The notes beneath the pieces are model-generated. The model did not search any database. It saw only the letters and a list, made by a program, of their open reading frames with translations, and was not told where the DNA came from. From positions 1,162,288-1,226,287 of the forward strand of contig NC_092676.1 in assembly GCF_964355755.1 (NCBI RefSeq): a stretch of DNA of 64,000 bases. The letters run 5' to 3'. Made by a program: the position numbers and the translations under genes. The first letter of the stretch is position 1. Every line of letters starts with the position of its first letter. The stretch is from Antedon mediterranea. Lineage: Eukaryota; Echinodermata; Crinoidea; Comatulida; Antedonidae. Below are positions 32,601 through 42,291 of the stretch, one piece after another.

Positions 32601-34297
32601 AGAAAGATTTCAATAGGTCATTTTGGAGTATAAAGCCTATTCACTTTTGTAGACCAAAAAAAAACGGTTTAAAAAAAGACAAAATAAACGGTTACATTCA
32701 ACCAAAACCTATTGACTTCCTTCCAGTCAATGTAACTATTTTTGCTTTAAATTACAGTTTTTCAGATAAATACATTTTTGTTTGATCCAATTTTTTGGTC
32801 AAACAAAATAAAAAAATTTTCAAGGACACTGTTTTAACTTTTATAAATGTTTCATAAATTATATTAAAATATATCAAACTTATTACAGTAGTAGACTTAA
32901 GTTAATTTAGTTAGTTTGTGCATAGAGATATTCTATAATATCTCTATGGTTTGTGACTATGATTTGAAACTGAAAGAAAGCATTCAAATAACATGTAGTT
33001 AATAATAACATTGTATATATTTATTCTGATATAGTGTATTACATATAAATATATCTCAATGCACTTTATTGCCACAGTAATTTGTTTTTAATTATTTTCT
33101 TTCTATTGTATTACATAAACTGTTATTGTGAAAAAAACAAATTTGGTTGGCTTTTTCTCATTTTCACAGATTTCCTAATCTTTACCAAATTAATTCCAAG
33201 TAATTATATTAGTGGGAGGTTTGGCATTTCTCATTGCCTGCCAAAAAATATGAATATATTTCAATGAAGATAGTGATAATTGTATTGATGATAATAGAGA
33301 TTAGTAATACTGAAATACTTGTTTTGTGTGAAAACAAGCTTAATTATTTGTATTGTGTGAATACAAGCTTAATTATTTGTATTGTGTGAACACAAGCTTA
33401 ATTATTTGTATTGTGTGAATACAAGCTTAATTATTTGTATTGTGTGAATACAAGCTTAATTATTTGTATTGTGTGAATACAAGCTTAACTTTAACTAATT
33501 GTATTACGTGTTGTCATTTCAGGGAAGTGAAACAAGGACAAAAAAAGACGATCTTCATCGACGTAAACGACTGTGATCAGATTGTTCAGCTTGAGCACAC
33601 CCAAGCGTTCATAACGTTTGAGTCTCCCCGTCGCGGCGACATCAGCATAATGTTATACTCCCCCGCAGGTACTCCTTCCGAGCTCCTCTCAACTCGCAAG
33701 TACGACGGAGACATCAACGGTATCAAAGATTGGCCGTTTATGAGCGTGCACAACTGGGGTGAAAATCCAAAAGGTATGTGGACGCTAGAATTAACGTATA
33801 ATGAGACACCTGAAGATGTTGTTGATGAAGTGAACATTCAACCACGGAAGAAACACCACAAAGCTGTGTTAGTGTCTGTCGGCTTGAAGTTTTATGGCAT
33901 CAGGGAATACGAGGTCAACGACGATACGCTTAAAGAAGGGTCAGAAAAGAATCCGGCGATAAACCCAGAACACGCGGGGAAAAGCAATCAGAACACAGTT
34001 GTTGATATTTACAACGCAGAACAACTGAAAGACGAGGAGATAGTTGTCGACATCGATGACGTGGCAAAAGGAGCGAAGATGCCACCAAACATTAAACACA
34101 ACAAAGATGGCGATCAGATCGACACGGGCAAGTTTGATGGCGTACTACTAGGTGCGAAACGAAACATGATATTGGACGAGAAGTTTCTAGACAGTCTAAG
34201 TACGAAAGAAGTTAGATTGTTATTACGTGAAGTTGTCTTAGAAGAGAGACAGACGATGTTAAAGAGAATGCTTGAAGATTTTAATGACAAAAAATAA
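17380..34297 (+). CDS. PCSK1: Prohormone convertase 1/3-type proprotein convertase, 12 coding exons, 746 aa
   Basis: Exons: 17380-17547, 18983-19087, 19246-19377, 19716-19824, 20233-20270, 20380-20474, 20614-20702, 22855-23027, 23483-23716, 24117-24217, 25823-26044, 33523-34297. All introns are GT-AG and phases join to one frame of 746 aa; human PC1/3 has 753. Order: signal peptide (about 1-21), prodomain with NEWAVEV and IGSL as in PC1/3, S8 catalytic domain, P domain with RRGD (525-528), acidic tail and a final amphipathic segment after KR701-702. Catalytic residues are D170 (VVDDG), H217 (HGTRCAGE), N318 (ASGNGG) and S398 (GTSSAAP). The Asn at the oxyanion site rules out PC2, which has Asp there. 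The family cleaves prohormones at dibasic sites in secretory granules. Oddities: IYSCCWGP for the usual IYSASWGP, CSADAY for CNCDGY, and a weak LGRR at the expected primary prodomain site while RSKR sits earlier. Sequons: N230, N266, N582. The whole C-terminal third of the protein is in one 775-nt exon. A divergent furin-like paralogue is a less likely alternative. Confidence 0.93.
18645..18831. mobile_element. Hairpin MITE in PCSK1 intron 1
   Basis: Two long arms fold back: GGTACAAATAATGGCAC and GAATGATGAAAGGTTATATC on the left are matched in inverse on the right, with a short loop around 18733-18745. The outer arms (ATGTTATA...AATGAATG) also pair. It has no coding capacity. Confidence 0.8.
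19607..20062 (-). repeat. Two related retroelement 3'-tail fragments flanking PCSK1 exon 4
   Basis: Copies at about 19607-19692 and 19945-20062 share TTTATTCC near one end and CAGCGAACTCAATC near the other. On the minus strand the second ends GGAATAAATTGAATTGAATTG, a short simple-repeat tail typical of non-LTR retrotransposon 3' ends. They lie in introns 3 and 4, on either side of the 109-nt exon at 19716-19824, which is not part of the repeat. Family not identified. Confidence 0.45.
20952..21360. mobile_element. 409-bp MITE with 32-bp TIRs and 7-bp target duplication
   Basis: Both ends begin CAAAGAACTTATAACACAAG and stay identical in inverse for 32 bp. ATAGAAA flanks the element on both sides (20945-20951 and 21361-21367). 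Internally an ~80-bp segment is duplicated in tandem (21091-21255; AGCAGATCCCCTCTATGA in each copy). It lies in PCSK1 intron 7. There is no transposase frame. The superfamily cannot be set from these ends alone; an 8-bp reading of the duplication is also possible if the terminal C is counted. Confidence 0.85.
21368..22854 (+). other. Rest of PCSK1 intron 7, no feature seen
   Basis: AT-rich intron sequence with no recognisable repeat, RNA gene or coding exon. Short open frames here lack splice context or similarity I can recognise. Confidence 0.5.
23055..23165 (-). repeat. Possible non-LTR retroelement tail in PCSK1 intron 8
   Basis: On the minus strand the segment ends GTTGAATAAATAAATAAAT, with a GC-richer body containing TACAGCTGTAGACAGCTG. 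It looks like a degraded retroelement 3' end; family unknown. Confidence 0.3.
24249..24360. mobile_element. MITE family A in PCSK1 intron 10
   Basis: It starts AGCTCTGTCCACACTAACTT and ends AATAGTGTAGACAGAGCT, with the CCCATATATGGACATGATG core. It is flanked on the left by TTAA. It is a copy of the element at 1-116. Confidence 0.85.
25709..25785. mobile_element. Truncated MITE family A copy in PCSK1 intron 10
   Basis: It retains the family core (GTGATGTGCCCATATATGG, then GATGATGTCATATCACTACC) but lacks intact termini. It lies just upstream of exon 11. Confidence 0.7.
26010..26310 (+). repeat. 80-96-bp tandem repeat carrying the exon-11 end and splice donor of PCSK1
   Basis: Exon 11 ends ACCAGTCACACAGTACAATCT/GTAAGT at 26044. 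In the intron the same block returns: ACCAGTCACACAGTACAATT/TGTAATT (donor-like GT at 26141), then ACCAGTATAATTT/GTAAGT (26221) and ACCAGTATTGTTT/GTAAGT (26306). The intronic part of the unit (CATAAACATTGGGTACTGATATTAG) is shared too. Spacing is 96, 80 and 85 bp. Three extra donor-like sites therefore follow the real one. Confidence 0.9.
26644..26671. repeat. 28-bp perfect palindrome
   Basis: AATTAATAACACTT is followed directly by its own reverse complement, with no loop. It lies in PCSK1 intron 11. It may be the core of a decayed MITE or a binding site; nothing decides between these. Confidence 0.8.
27472..27611. mobile_element. MITE family A in PCSK1 intron 11
   Basis: It starts AGCTCTGTCCACACTATTAA and ends TTTGATAGTGTGGACAGAGT. 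The internal core CCCATATATGGACA is kept. Confidence 0.85.
28132..28290 (+). repeat. 53-bp tandem repeat, three copies
   Basis: AAGCTGTATACARTCCAATG begins copies at 28132, 28185 and 28238, followed by GCTGTGGAAGACAG and CCCATCTAAGCACC. The copies are nearly identical. Confidence 0.93.
28441..28522 (+). repeat. Possible non-LTR retroelement 3' tail
   Basis: T-rich sequence running into GGAATAAATAAAATAAAATT, like the 3' end of a retroposed element. No body was identified. Confidence 0.25.
28523..29579 (+). other. PCSK1 intron 11 stretch, no feature seen
   Basis: About 1 kb of AT-rich intron without a repeat, RNA gene or exon that I can support. Confidence 0.5.
29580..29606. repeat. Poly-T tract
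   Basis: An uninterrupted run of about 27 T on the plus strand. It may be the poly-A tail of a minus-strand retroposed copy, but no body was recognised to its left. Confidence 0.9.
29803..30972 (+). repeat. 77-bp minisatellite, about 15 copies, in PCSK1 intron 11
   Basis: AGTATCAAACTCAACAAGTA begins successive units at 29881, 29958, 30037, 30114 and 30191 (77-79 bp apart) and onward. Each unit continues with TAGATAAGACTTACTCA and CTTGGGTAATATTTAGAAC. The variants CATCTATCTAGATAAG and AATCTATAGATAAG alternate. There is no open frame across it. Confidence 0.95.
31561..31695. mobile_element. MITE family A in PCSK1 intron 11, with TA microsatellite
   Basis: It starts GCTCTGTCTACTCTATCAAA and ends GATAGTGCTGACAGAGC. 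The usual internal motif is replaced by an ATATATATATAT run. Confidence 0.8.
31700..33311 (+). other. PCSK1 intron 11 stretch, no gene seen
   Basis: AT-rich, about 1.6 kb. The only structure noted is a short inverted repeat, CATAGAGATAT and ATATCTCTATG, at about 32920-32948. Confidence 0.5.
33312..33490 (+). repeat. 29-bp minisatellite next to the last PCSK1 acceptor
   Basis: Six copies of GCTTAATTATTTGTATTGTG followed by TGAATACAA end about 30 bp before the AG at 33521-33522. The array therefore occupies the region where branch point and upstream acceptor elements are expected. Confidence 0.92.
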
Positions 34298-34640
34298 AGG
34301 TGGCGGGTTCAAATATATTTTATTTTTAAATCTGATAAAATTATGAAAACAAATTAAAATGTCCCGTGGACAATAAAACTTAGAATTTCATATTTTACTT
34401 GTATAACATTATGTGTACTTCATTCAATCCTTTATTTCCATAGAAAGTAAAATTACATATAAATCTATTTATTTTTAAATATTAATCCACAAACACACAG
34501 ATATTCTAAACCACCTGGTTTTTTTAGGAAAATAATAAACTTTAAGATTTATTTTTTTATTTTTTTATGATTACATATTTGCTTAGCCTTGCATAAATAA
34601 AGTTTTCTATTTGTTTATATAAACCCCAAAATGTTTTTAT
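34298..34640 (+). promoter_or_regulatory. PCSK1 3' UTR with candidate poly-A signals
   Basis: After the TAA at 34295-34297 the first AATAAA is at 34372-34377 (CAATAAAACT), and another lies near 34596 (CATAAATAAAG). Either would give a short 3' UTR. Transcript ends are needed to choose. Confidence 0.5.
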
Positions 34641-35283
34641 GTAACTGAAATATTTGATTGTTTACATTTATTGAATTTTGTCCTGAACATTAGGATTAAC
34701 ACTCATTAGTGTGCTTAGTGGTTTTTTTTAGCACATATCATTATCATATTTGATAAATAATTTTGTTGTAATCATGATATTAATTTTTTTTTTTCCTGTT
34801 TAAATTAAGTTCAGAAAAACTGATCAGCATTTTATTCATTTATATTTTCATTAAAAATATTTTCAAATGAATAAAACTTAGCTTACAATATAGTATTAAC
34901 TGAATCCAAACAAATAATATTAATAACAAATTTAGCTTTTTGAGTTCATTATTAGTCTTTAAGCTCTTTTATTTAATAATAATTACATTTTTTATTTTAC
35001 TGGTGTTTATTTAAATACAATAAGAAATATTCAAATATATTTTTATATAATCAATTTGTTGGGTGAAAGATACACATTTTCTAGTATTTCTTGACTACAT
35101 AGATCAACTTAACACTAATCGTATTTCCTTTTAAGATACATTGACTTGTATGGGATCCTTATGTTGACTATTATAAAATAGACATATTCTGGTGTAAATA
35201 TGTATTTGTTTTCATTACATGTTTTGTATGAGTTATCATCGAACCATCATTATGAAGATAGGGCATGCTTATGGACAGAATCC
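34641..35283. other. Intergenic, no feature seen
   Basis: Very AT-rich sequence downstream of PCSK1 without a supported gene or repeat. Confidence 0.5.
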
Positions 35284-35432
35284 TAAAGCTTGGTTCCCAC
35301 TAGGACGCAACGCAAGGACGTAATTTTACCAATCACAAGTGATGGATTATCCGAACTGTCGCTTGTCATTGGTCAATTCGGTTGCGTTACGTCTACGTCC
35401 TTGCGTTGTGTCTTAGTGGGAACCAAGCTTTA
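35284..35432. mobile_element. Palindromic MITE, family B
   Basis: TAAAGCTTGGTTCCCACTAG at the left is matched by TAGTGGGAACCAAGCTTTA at the right. The arms also share CGCAACGCAAGGACGTA, and the middle pairs CAATCACAAG with CTTGTCATTGG. This family recurs at 36051, 40321, 47168, 47611, 48549 and 51823. Confidence 0.9.
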
Positions 35433-36050
35433 CACTCAATAAATGTATGTATACAGCTAATGAACAATAATGCCTGACTGTATCTCTGATGCATTTTAAA
35501 ACATGAACAGCCCCCTCACACGGCAGAGTATGAGCAGAACGGATGGACGACATTCTCAATATCCTCATCGGTTTCATATCTTGTATTTAAATAATAAATA
35601 AATAATTGATAACATAAATCTTACATTATCCTACATCGTTAGCTTAATAATTAACACAATTCAAATTGTCCTTATATTAACACTGTTAGATTCCGTGGTA
35701 TAATATATTCCATATTACCGTAATTATGCAATATAAATCGCAACGAATTAATAAATAAAACATATATTATTCAACGTGTAAAACACTTAATAGAAAGCTA
35801 TTTGTAAACATTTCTTCATTAGCATATCATTAATTTTCATTAAAAATGTCCGTAATGTTGTAATAGATGAGCAAAGCAACATGTGCTACTAGGCCTATGT
35901 AGCCTATATGATAGATATCGTGGTCAAATACTTTATGGTTTAAAAGCGACCACTTTACAAAGACGAGCGGTAAACGATAATAAAAATATAGAATCTATGT
36001 TATTCCTATGACCATTTACACACGACGCGGAGCGGACGGGCGGGTTCCGC

Positions 36051-36235
36051 TTAAGCGTGGTTCCCACTAGCGATGCAACGCAAGGACGTAACACAACGCA
36101 AGTGAACTGACCAATCACAAGCGATGGCTTATTCGCTTTTGATTGCTAACTGTCTATAACTTCGCGTGTCATTGGTTAAAACGCTTGCGTTGCGTTTACG
36201 TCCTTGCGTTACGTTCTAGTGGAAACCAAGCTTTA
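36051..36235. mobile_element. MITE family B, inside a possible third palindromic element
   Basis: TTAAGCGTGGTTCCCACTAG to TCTAGTGGAAACCAAGCTTTA. Its sequence is very close to the copy at 47611-47796. The flanks (CCATTTACACACGACG before, CGTCGGTGTAAATTGGCC after) are roughly inverse to each other, so this copy seems to have landed in an older palindromic element spanning about 36010-36310. Confidence 0.85.
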
Positions 36236-36310
36236 GATACAGATTCTACGTGGGACAAGCTACGCGGTTTTCCGCTTACCGTTACCGCTCGTCGGTGTAA
36301 ATTGGCCTTA

Positions 36311-38337
36311 TTACGCGTGTGATATACTACTTGGCTATTTTACAATATAATTTTACGTTTACCTGTTGGTTTGTTTAAAATTTCGTTCATACCAACATCG
36401 TACTCCTAAAAAGCAACATTATTTGCTTGTCTGAACACCAACCCGAAATTCGATTACGGTGAAGGTACGTGTATTTTCGACGGTCGACTGAAACTAAATA
36501 CTAATACCGAGGCATTTCAAATATTGAACTAACTGTATTTTTTTAAACCCATGATCATTCATTTCTCATTGCTATACTATAATGTACATCTTTTATCCAA
36601 ATGCATTCCTGTCACCCCTCTGATGAGGCATACCATACCTCACTATCACCTCACCCTCCCCCTAAATTACCAGAGGCCTTCCCCTACTTCACAATCGAAA
36701 GTCCAGGCTGCCTAAAGTACATCATAGATAGCTTTTTGTAATTATTATTCCCAAGGTCGGGTGCCTGATATAGTAACAGAATGTATTATTGCATTCATTA
36801 TGCATTAAATAATAAATTGAAAGTAACCTAGTGAGATAATGCAATATCATGTCTCTACTGCTGCTGCCGCGCGTACACAGATGTTGACTATACGCGCTGA
36901 CGAAACAGATGGCTTATGGGTATTTATGTGCATTCCCTCAGATACCTTTTCAATTACGCCCATTCCCCCGTGGTCGGAATTCCATCTCAATTTTATTTTA
37001 ATAATTTTAATCATTCCTGGACAAATTGCGTTGATGTGCAATTTATATTTAGGGGGACATTATTGCATTTTGACGTTGGTAACAATTTAATATGTAGCTT
37101 AATAATTTTGTGTAAAATAATGTTTGCGTTGATCTTTTCGTTGTTATAATTTCTAATTTCTTCTGTGAAACGTTTTCTACGACATCATTATAAGCAAAAC
37201 AGCTTAAAATACACATGCAAGGTCTACCTAAAATAATCAATATAAACAGTCTTTTAGTTTATCGAGTCGAAATTGTCTTTATTCATAAGACCATGGAGGT
37301 ACAAAGATGATACCTACTGAATCTTTGATTGGCAACTTGTCCAGTAAAAAATCATAATCATCTGATTCAACAACACAAACTATAACAATATTTATTAAAA
37401 TTCTATTAAGAGTTAAAGAAACAACACCATAAATACAGAAAACAGACCAAAATAAATCAAAAAAGGTACCAGAAAATAACTATAACTTTGATTTTATATA
37501 TTTTGGCAAATTGCCAAAGATAACCATAAGCGAATTATGTTTCATCATGAGGGAAATTCCCGTATGATCAAAATCAAAACGGTACTGGGTTTGGTCTACT
37601 AGCGTTCCTGCTCACAAAAGTCATCCATTCATAGAAGCACTGATGATGATGTTTCAAAACAATACACTTTATCGAAATATGCAGACAGTGGAAGAAATGT
37701 ATTAGGTGGAAGGGGGTGGGGGTTGGGATGGATGAAGAGGGGTGTTTATTTAGAGGGTTCTATGTGATGTCTTTGTACCAGCGACTTGGTGACTTCATTA
37801 CAAAGTACACTCGCAAGTTACAAGACTCTGACTCGAATCCATTGACAGTTTTTAACCGTTTGTTCGGCAAGGTTCAACAATACTAGAATAACACGTATTT
37901 ATGTATAATCTACTTGTGTTTAATGGCTAATAAACGGAATACTTTACTGATGAAGATGAGAAATTAATGTTGACGTCGGTAGCAATGACAAAAGCCATGC
38001 TTGCTCATCACTGATTACATATAATCATGTTATAGGCCTTTTGTGAAAATACATAATGTGAACTTATTGTTAGCTGTGTAAACAAATATTAAGACTGACT
38101 CAACAAATAAAGAAGTGTAGTTTTCAAACCTTTTTGGTTTTTTTTTAAACTTATTAAAACTTTTTTTTTTGTTGGATGTTTATTTCTTGTCATATTGTAT
38201 TTTTGTGATTGTCCCTAATGATCAGCTTCGGATGGATGGATGGACCCCCCTCGTAAAATATTGTTGAAATATATAAAGAAATAAATACAAATTCACTAAT
38301 AAAAATCATAATTTAAAACGTCAATAAACCATTATTT
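36311..38337. other. Intergenic, no gene seen
   Basis: Short open frames at 36839-37240 overlap on both strands and show no family similarity or codon pattern I trust. At 38220-38300 a sequence ending AAAGAAATAAATACAAATTC resembles a retroelement tail. Confidence 0.45.
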
Positions 38338-38450
38338 AGCAAGCAGAACGTCCTGGTTTGAATCTCATCTTATCGTTTCAAATTAATTATTTAAAATTTA
38401 AGTTTATATCACCGGGCAGTTTTAGAATTGTTCTATGCCTAATCTGATTA
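38338..38450 (+). mobile_element. Degraded SINE, same family as 63082-63250
   Basis: A B-box-like GGTTTGAATCTC is followed by TTATCGTTTCAAATTAATTA and ATATCACCGGGCAGTTTTAG. These blocks occur in the same order at 63130-63240. The left part of the tRNA head is eroded and about 35 bp is missing after the B box. Confidence 0.75.
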
Positions 38451-40320
38451 TATGTTAATGTTGTTATAGAGAATATAGGAGTCTTGTTTAGACAACAAAT
38501 CGTTTATAAAAACGCGGAAACCTAACTTTTGATGAGACATTATTTTGATACGATCTACCGTCTGCATACAAACCTATTCGCCTGAAACTCTCATTTTCCG
38601 CGCCATTATTATTGCCTCAAAATAGAAACACTCACGTACTCGTTATTTTCACCAACTGACGTCATGGCTCTCAATAAGCGCGCACTATCAAGACTATCAG
38701 ATGGTCAGTTATATGATAAAGTGAATAAACCCATTGCTTACTTAGTCAAAGCATTAAAACTTCATTTGTTTGCCATTATAATGATGCATTTTGACAATAA
38801 AACGAGTTCGTAGCAATGGCTATAGAGATGTTCCCTTCGGCATCTCGCTATACATAGTACTCATCCTGCACATTCTAGACTTCATACAATTAAATCTCAT
38901 ATTTTCTTGGTCAATGATTCACCCCATCGTCTCGACTTCCGTGGACTACGTCATCATGGTTGAAAATACTTTGTAAAAGGCGAGAAACGAGACTAAAATC
39001 ACCTTAAACTTATTTTAAATCTAATTAGTTTGCGCGAGTACCATAAATTCGTTGTTGGTAATTTTAGATTTGCACTTTCGTTCGACGGTGTTATTGTAAC
39101 TTGGAAAGAGTCCTAGAAAGAAACATGTTTCCAATTCCATTTAAACACGCCAGAAATGTTGAGAATTGAGTGACATTTCGATAATTTTCAAGAACCTACT
39201 TAATTAGGCTAAAGAACTCATTCCCAATGTTTTTGTTATTCGTATTATGTTAGCCCTTTCGTTTTTTTACAAGACCACAAGCCAGCAATACATCAACAAC
39301 ATGTTTTTCAACGCACTATAGCTTTATTTGTATGTATTATAAGGACGTTGTTAGCTGATTGTATAACTCGGAAACAACAGCTTGACTCCAAACTTACAAA
39401 CAATTGACTCTCATCTAAGCCTCTTAATTAAACCTGATTTTTGTTTTTCTGAAACATGTGCGCGAACAATTGCTTTAAATGACATTATCTGTGTCAGTCA
39501 GTGAGTTTGTTTTGTTTTAAGTTTCGTTGTATTAGTAGGCCTAATAATTAACTTTTTACTATCTCTCTTGTATCAGAGCCACCAATTATTGAGAAACGAG
39601 AAACACGAATCATTTATATAAAGAACCCATATTAAAGACCCACACAAGTATCTCTTCAATAGGGATGTCTTTAAGTTGTTGTTTTAAAACATAATATATT
39701 TATCTCATCAATTGATATCCTTGATTAGGGGTCTAATACTGTACTTAATGTTGCCCTATAATATTTTCAGTAAATACAAAGTTTTGTAAAAAATATATAC
39801 CTGGAATATTTATGTATTTTATTTTAAGTTTAATAGACACACATACTAGAAACTTATTTATACAATATTCAATGATTGTTAAAATCATATTTTTATTTTA
39901 GTTTTTTTATGTGCCACGGGGGAATAAGAACAACCATGATGTAATGTTAGGCCTCCATGGTTAAATAAAGTTGGATTGTAATTGACGCTGTTAGTCATCA
40001 ATATCATCACGGATCTATATAGCGGTCTACCTCTGACTAACCTCCCTTTCTAGAGAAACACGTTCACTGTTTGCCTGCTGAGTCGAACTAGGTTCTAGGC
40101 CTAAAAAATCACATCGGCCTCATTTACTAAGTTTAGTAATCCATCATCATTGTTTTTTATTTCGTCTCTCTATCAATCAATTATATATGGAATTAGTTAG
40201 CAAGTCATCCAATCAATCTGCTGTTCTTATTCTTTTAAAGCTCCAAACGCTCTATGTGGATCAACTGAGAATTCGTAGTGTAAATACAAGCGAACGTCGC
40301 AATGCATAGGAAGGGTGCCT
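38451..40320. other. Intergenic, no gene seen
   Basis: Mostly AT-rich. The stretch 38570-38710 is richer in CpG and contains a perfect TGACGTCA (CRE-type octamer, about 38657), so it may be regulatory; this is only a guess from the motif. Confidence 0.4.
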
Positions 40321-40462
40321 TAGCTTGGTTATCTCAAAGGACGCGCAACGCAAGTAATTTGACCAATATCACAAGCGACGAATCAATCCATTGTTTGTGA
40401 TTGGTCAAATCACTTGCGTTGCGCGTACGACCTTGTGGTGCTTCCAAATGAGAACCAAGTTA
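40321..40462. mobile_element. MITE family B (diverged)
   Basis: TAGCTTGGTT at the left and GAGAACCAAGTTA at the right, with arms containing ACGCGCAACGCAAGT and its inverse ACTTGCGTTGCGCGT. Confidence 0.8.
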
Positions 40463-41230
40463 AATGGGTTATTTCGAAATACAGGCATATTTTCCCACAA
40501 TAAAAGTACACAGTTTTAATATTTTATGCATTAATTTTTATGTAAGAAACAAAATTGCGGTAAATTTGATACGAACATTATGAATTAAATACTTTTATGA
40601 GTAATTGCTCCTCACTTTTCAACTTAAAATTTTGTTTGCGAGTTCCAGTGTTATGAAACCATATGCCTGTGAGATGACGAAAAGGTCAAGGCACTTTTGA
40701 CAAAAGTTCTGACTCTATGCTTATAGAGAGTTTGTATCCGAAATCAACCCTGGTCGCCCTGAAGTCGGTGTTGACTTTTCGGCGCGATCAAGTATCGTCT
40801 GTACCCGGAATCAAATAACCAATCCCACAACGTCGGCGGCACGCGAATTGTGCCAGTGTGGTATTACGTCGGTATCATTGACGTGCAACCAAGCGCGAGA
40901 AAGTTGCGTGGAAAAAGGCGACTTCTGACTTCCATCTTTAATGGCCTGTAACGGTTATGATATGACATTAGTGTAACAAAATCGGCCAGGGAACTACAGA
41001 GAAGAAAAGGTGTTTTGGTTTTAACAATAAGTTTATATTACATAGCGTGCTAAACTCTTATAACGATATAGTAACGAAAAACGTCCTTAATAGGATTCTT
41101 TCATTAGTCGTTAAAACTAGTTCTCGTAAATTACTACCGGTGCTATTGTTATTGTCTGTTACTTTATTGTATCTGCCAGTTATCTTTTCAGAGTTATCTT
41201 TTTTTTTGTTTACATGTGACCATGAGTTGT
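40463..41230. other. Intergenic, with a CpG-richer patch at 40740-40920
   Basis: The patch contains GGCGCGATC, GTCGGCGGCACGCG and similar words in an otherwise AT-rich region. It could be a promoter or 5' UTR of an unseen gene. I found no supported exon next to it. Confidence 0.35.
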
Positions 41231-41408
41231 GACGTTATTATTTTTCAGTAGACCTCTGTTTCACCTTCTCTCCATCTACTAACCAATTTGTGTTCATGTG
41301 AACAGAAGCTGTGACGTTATGTACATTATCTCCTATACTTTTCAGTAGACCTCTGTTTCACCATCTCTCCATCTACTAACCAATTGTGTTCATGGGAACA
41401 GGAGCTGG
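41231..41408 (+). repeat. Tandem duplication, two copies of about 82-96 bp
   Basis: TTTTCAGTAGACCTCTGTTT, CTCTCCATCTACTAACCAAT and GTGTTCATG occur in both copies (41231-41312 and 41313-41408). The second copy has about 15 extra bases near its start. Confidence 0.9.
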
Positions 41409-42291
41409 GACAGGAACAGTCATTCTATGCATGCTCGTGTGATTGCTGCTTATTTCATATGCGTTACATATAAAACAAATGTGATGCTGTATCACGGCAT
41501 TGCCTATGAAACTGGACAAATTTAGATACAGTCCGAGAATTGGCTACAAACAGCTCATTACCTACTTCTGTCATAGCGTGTACCTTGGTTTTTATTTTAA
41601 TTCATTTCAGTTGTCAAATGCGTTAGTACAAATGATATATATGCATAATAAACAAGCTATTATCTTATGCTCGATGCTATGCAATCAAACTATACCGCGT
41701 GTGGCGCATACTAATTAGCCTAATCACGTGTTTTCCTACTCCTCCTCCTCCTCCTCGATTATACGAGCATTTTGGAGGGATACAATCTTAAAGATGTAGT
41801 GTCTCCCTGAAAAAAATAATTCTTAAAAACATTTTTGTTAAATATGTCATTTATATGTTACATTAATAGTTATCCACTTTGACCAAAAATTGGATTGACA
41901 AAAAAAAACGTTTATTTACCTGAAAAAAAATGTAAAGTGATTAAACTACAAAATAACCTATTCAATGTCAGATTTAATTAATCTTCATTTTTCATGTTTT
42001 TCATCTTTAATCATTATTGTAATCATTATAATCAGGTTGCTCCAGTTTGACATTTTGTTCTTATAAGATTTGGAAAATTTTACTGAAAATACGTAAAACT
42101 TACACCATAAAAACAAAGGAACAACTTGAAAAATCAATCCATAACTTTAAAACTATTTATGAACATTTGAACTATTGTATATAATTCTTTACGTTCAACC
42201 ATTCATGAATTATTATACAGATAGTTTATATAAAATGCAGATGAAAACATTTTTCGAACATTTGAACTAATCATAAGAAAGTTTAATTCTG
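41409..42291. other. Intergenic, no feature seen
   Basis: AT-rich sequence including a short CTC microsatellite near 41740. No gene supported. Confidence 0.45.

Noticed and set aside
33586-33837. Minus-strand 83-codon open frame
   Set aside because: It is a shadow of the convertase P-domain exon on the other strand.
17380-34297. Calling the protease PC2
   Set aside because: PC2 has Asp at the oxyanion position (SGDGG). This protein has SGNGG and a prodomain, tail and length like PC1/3.
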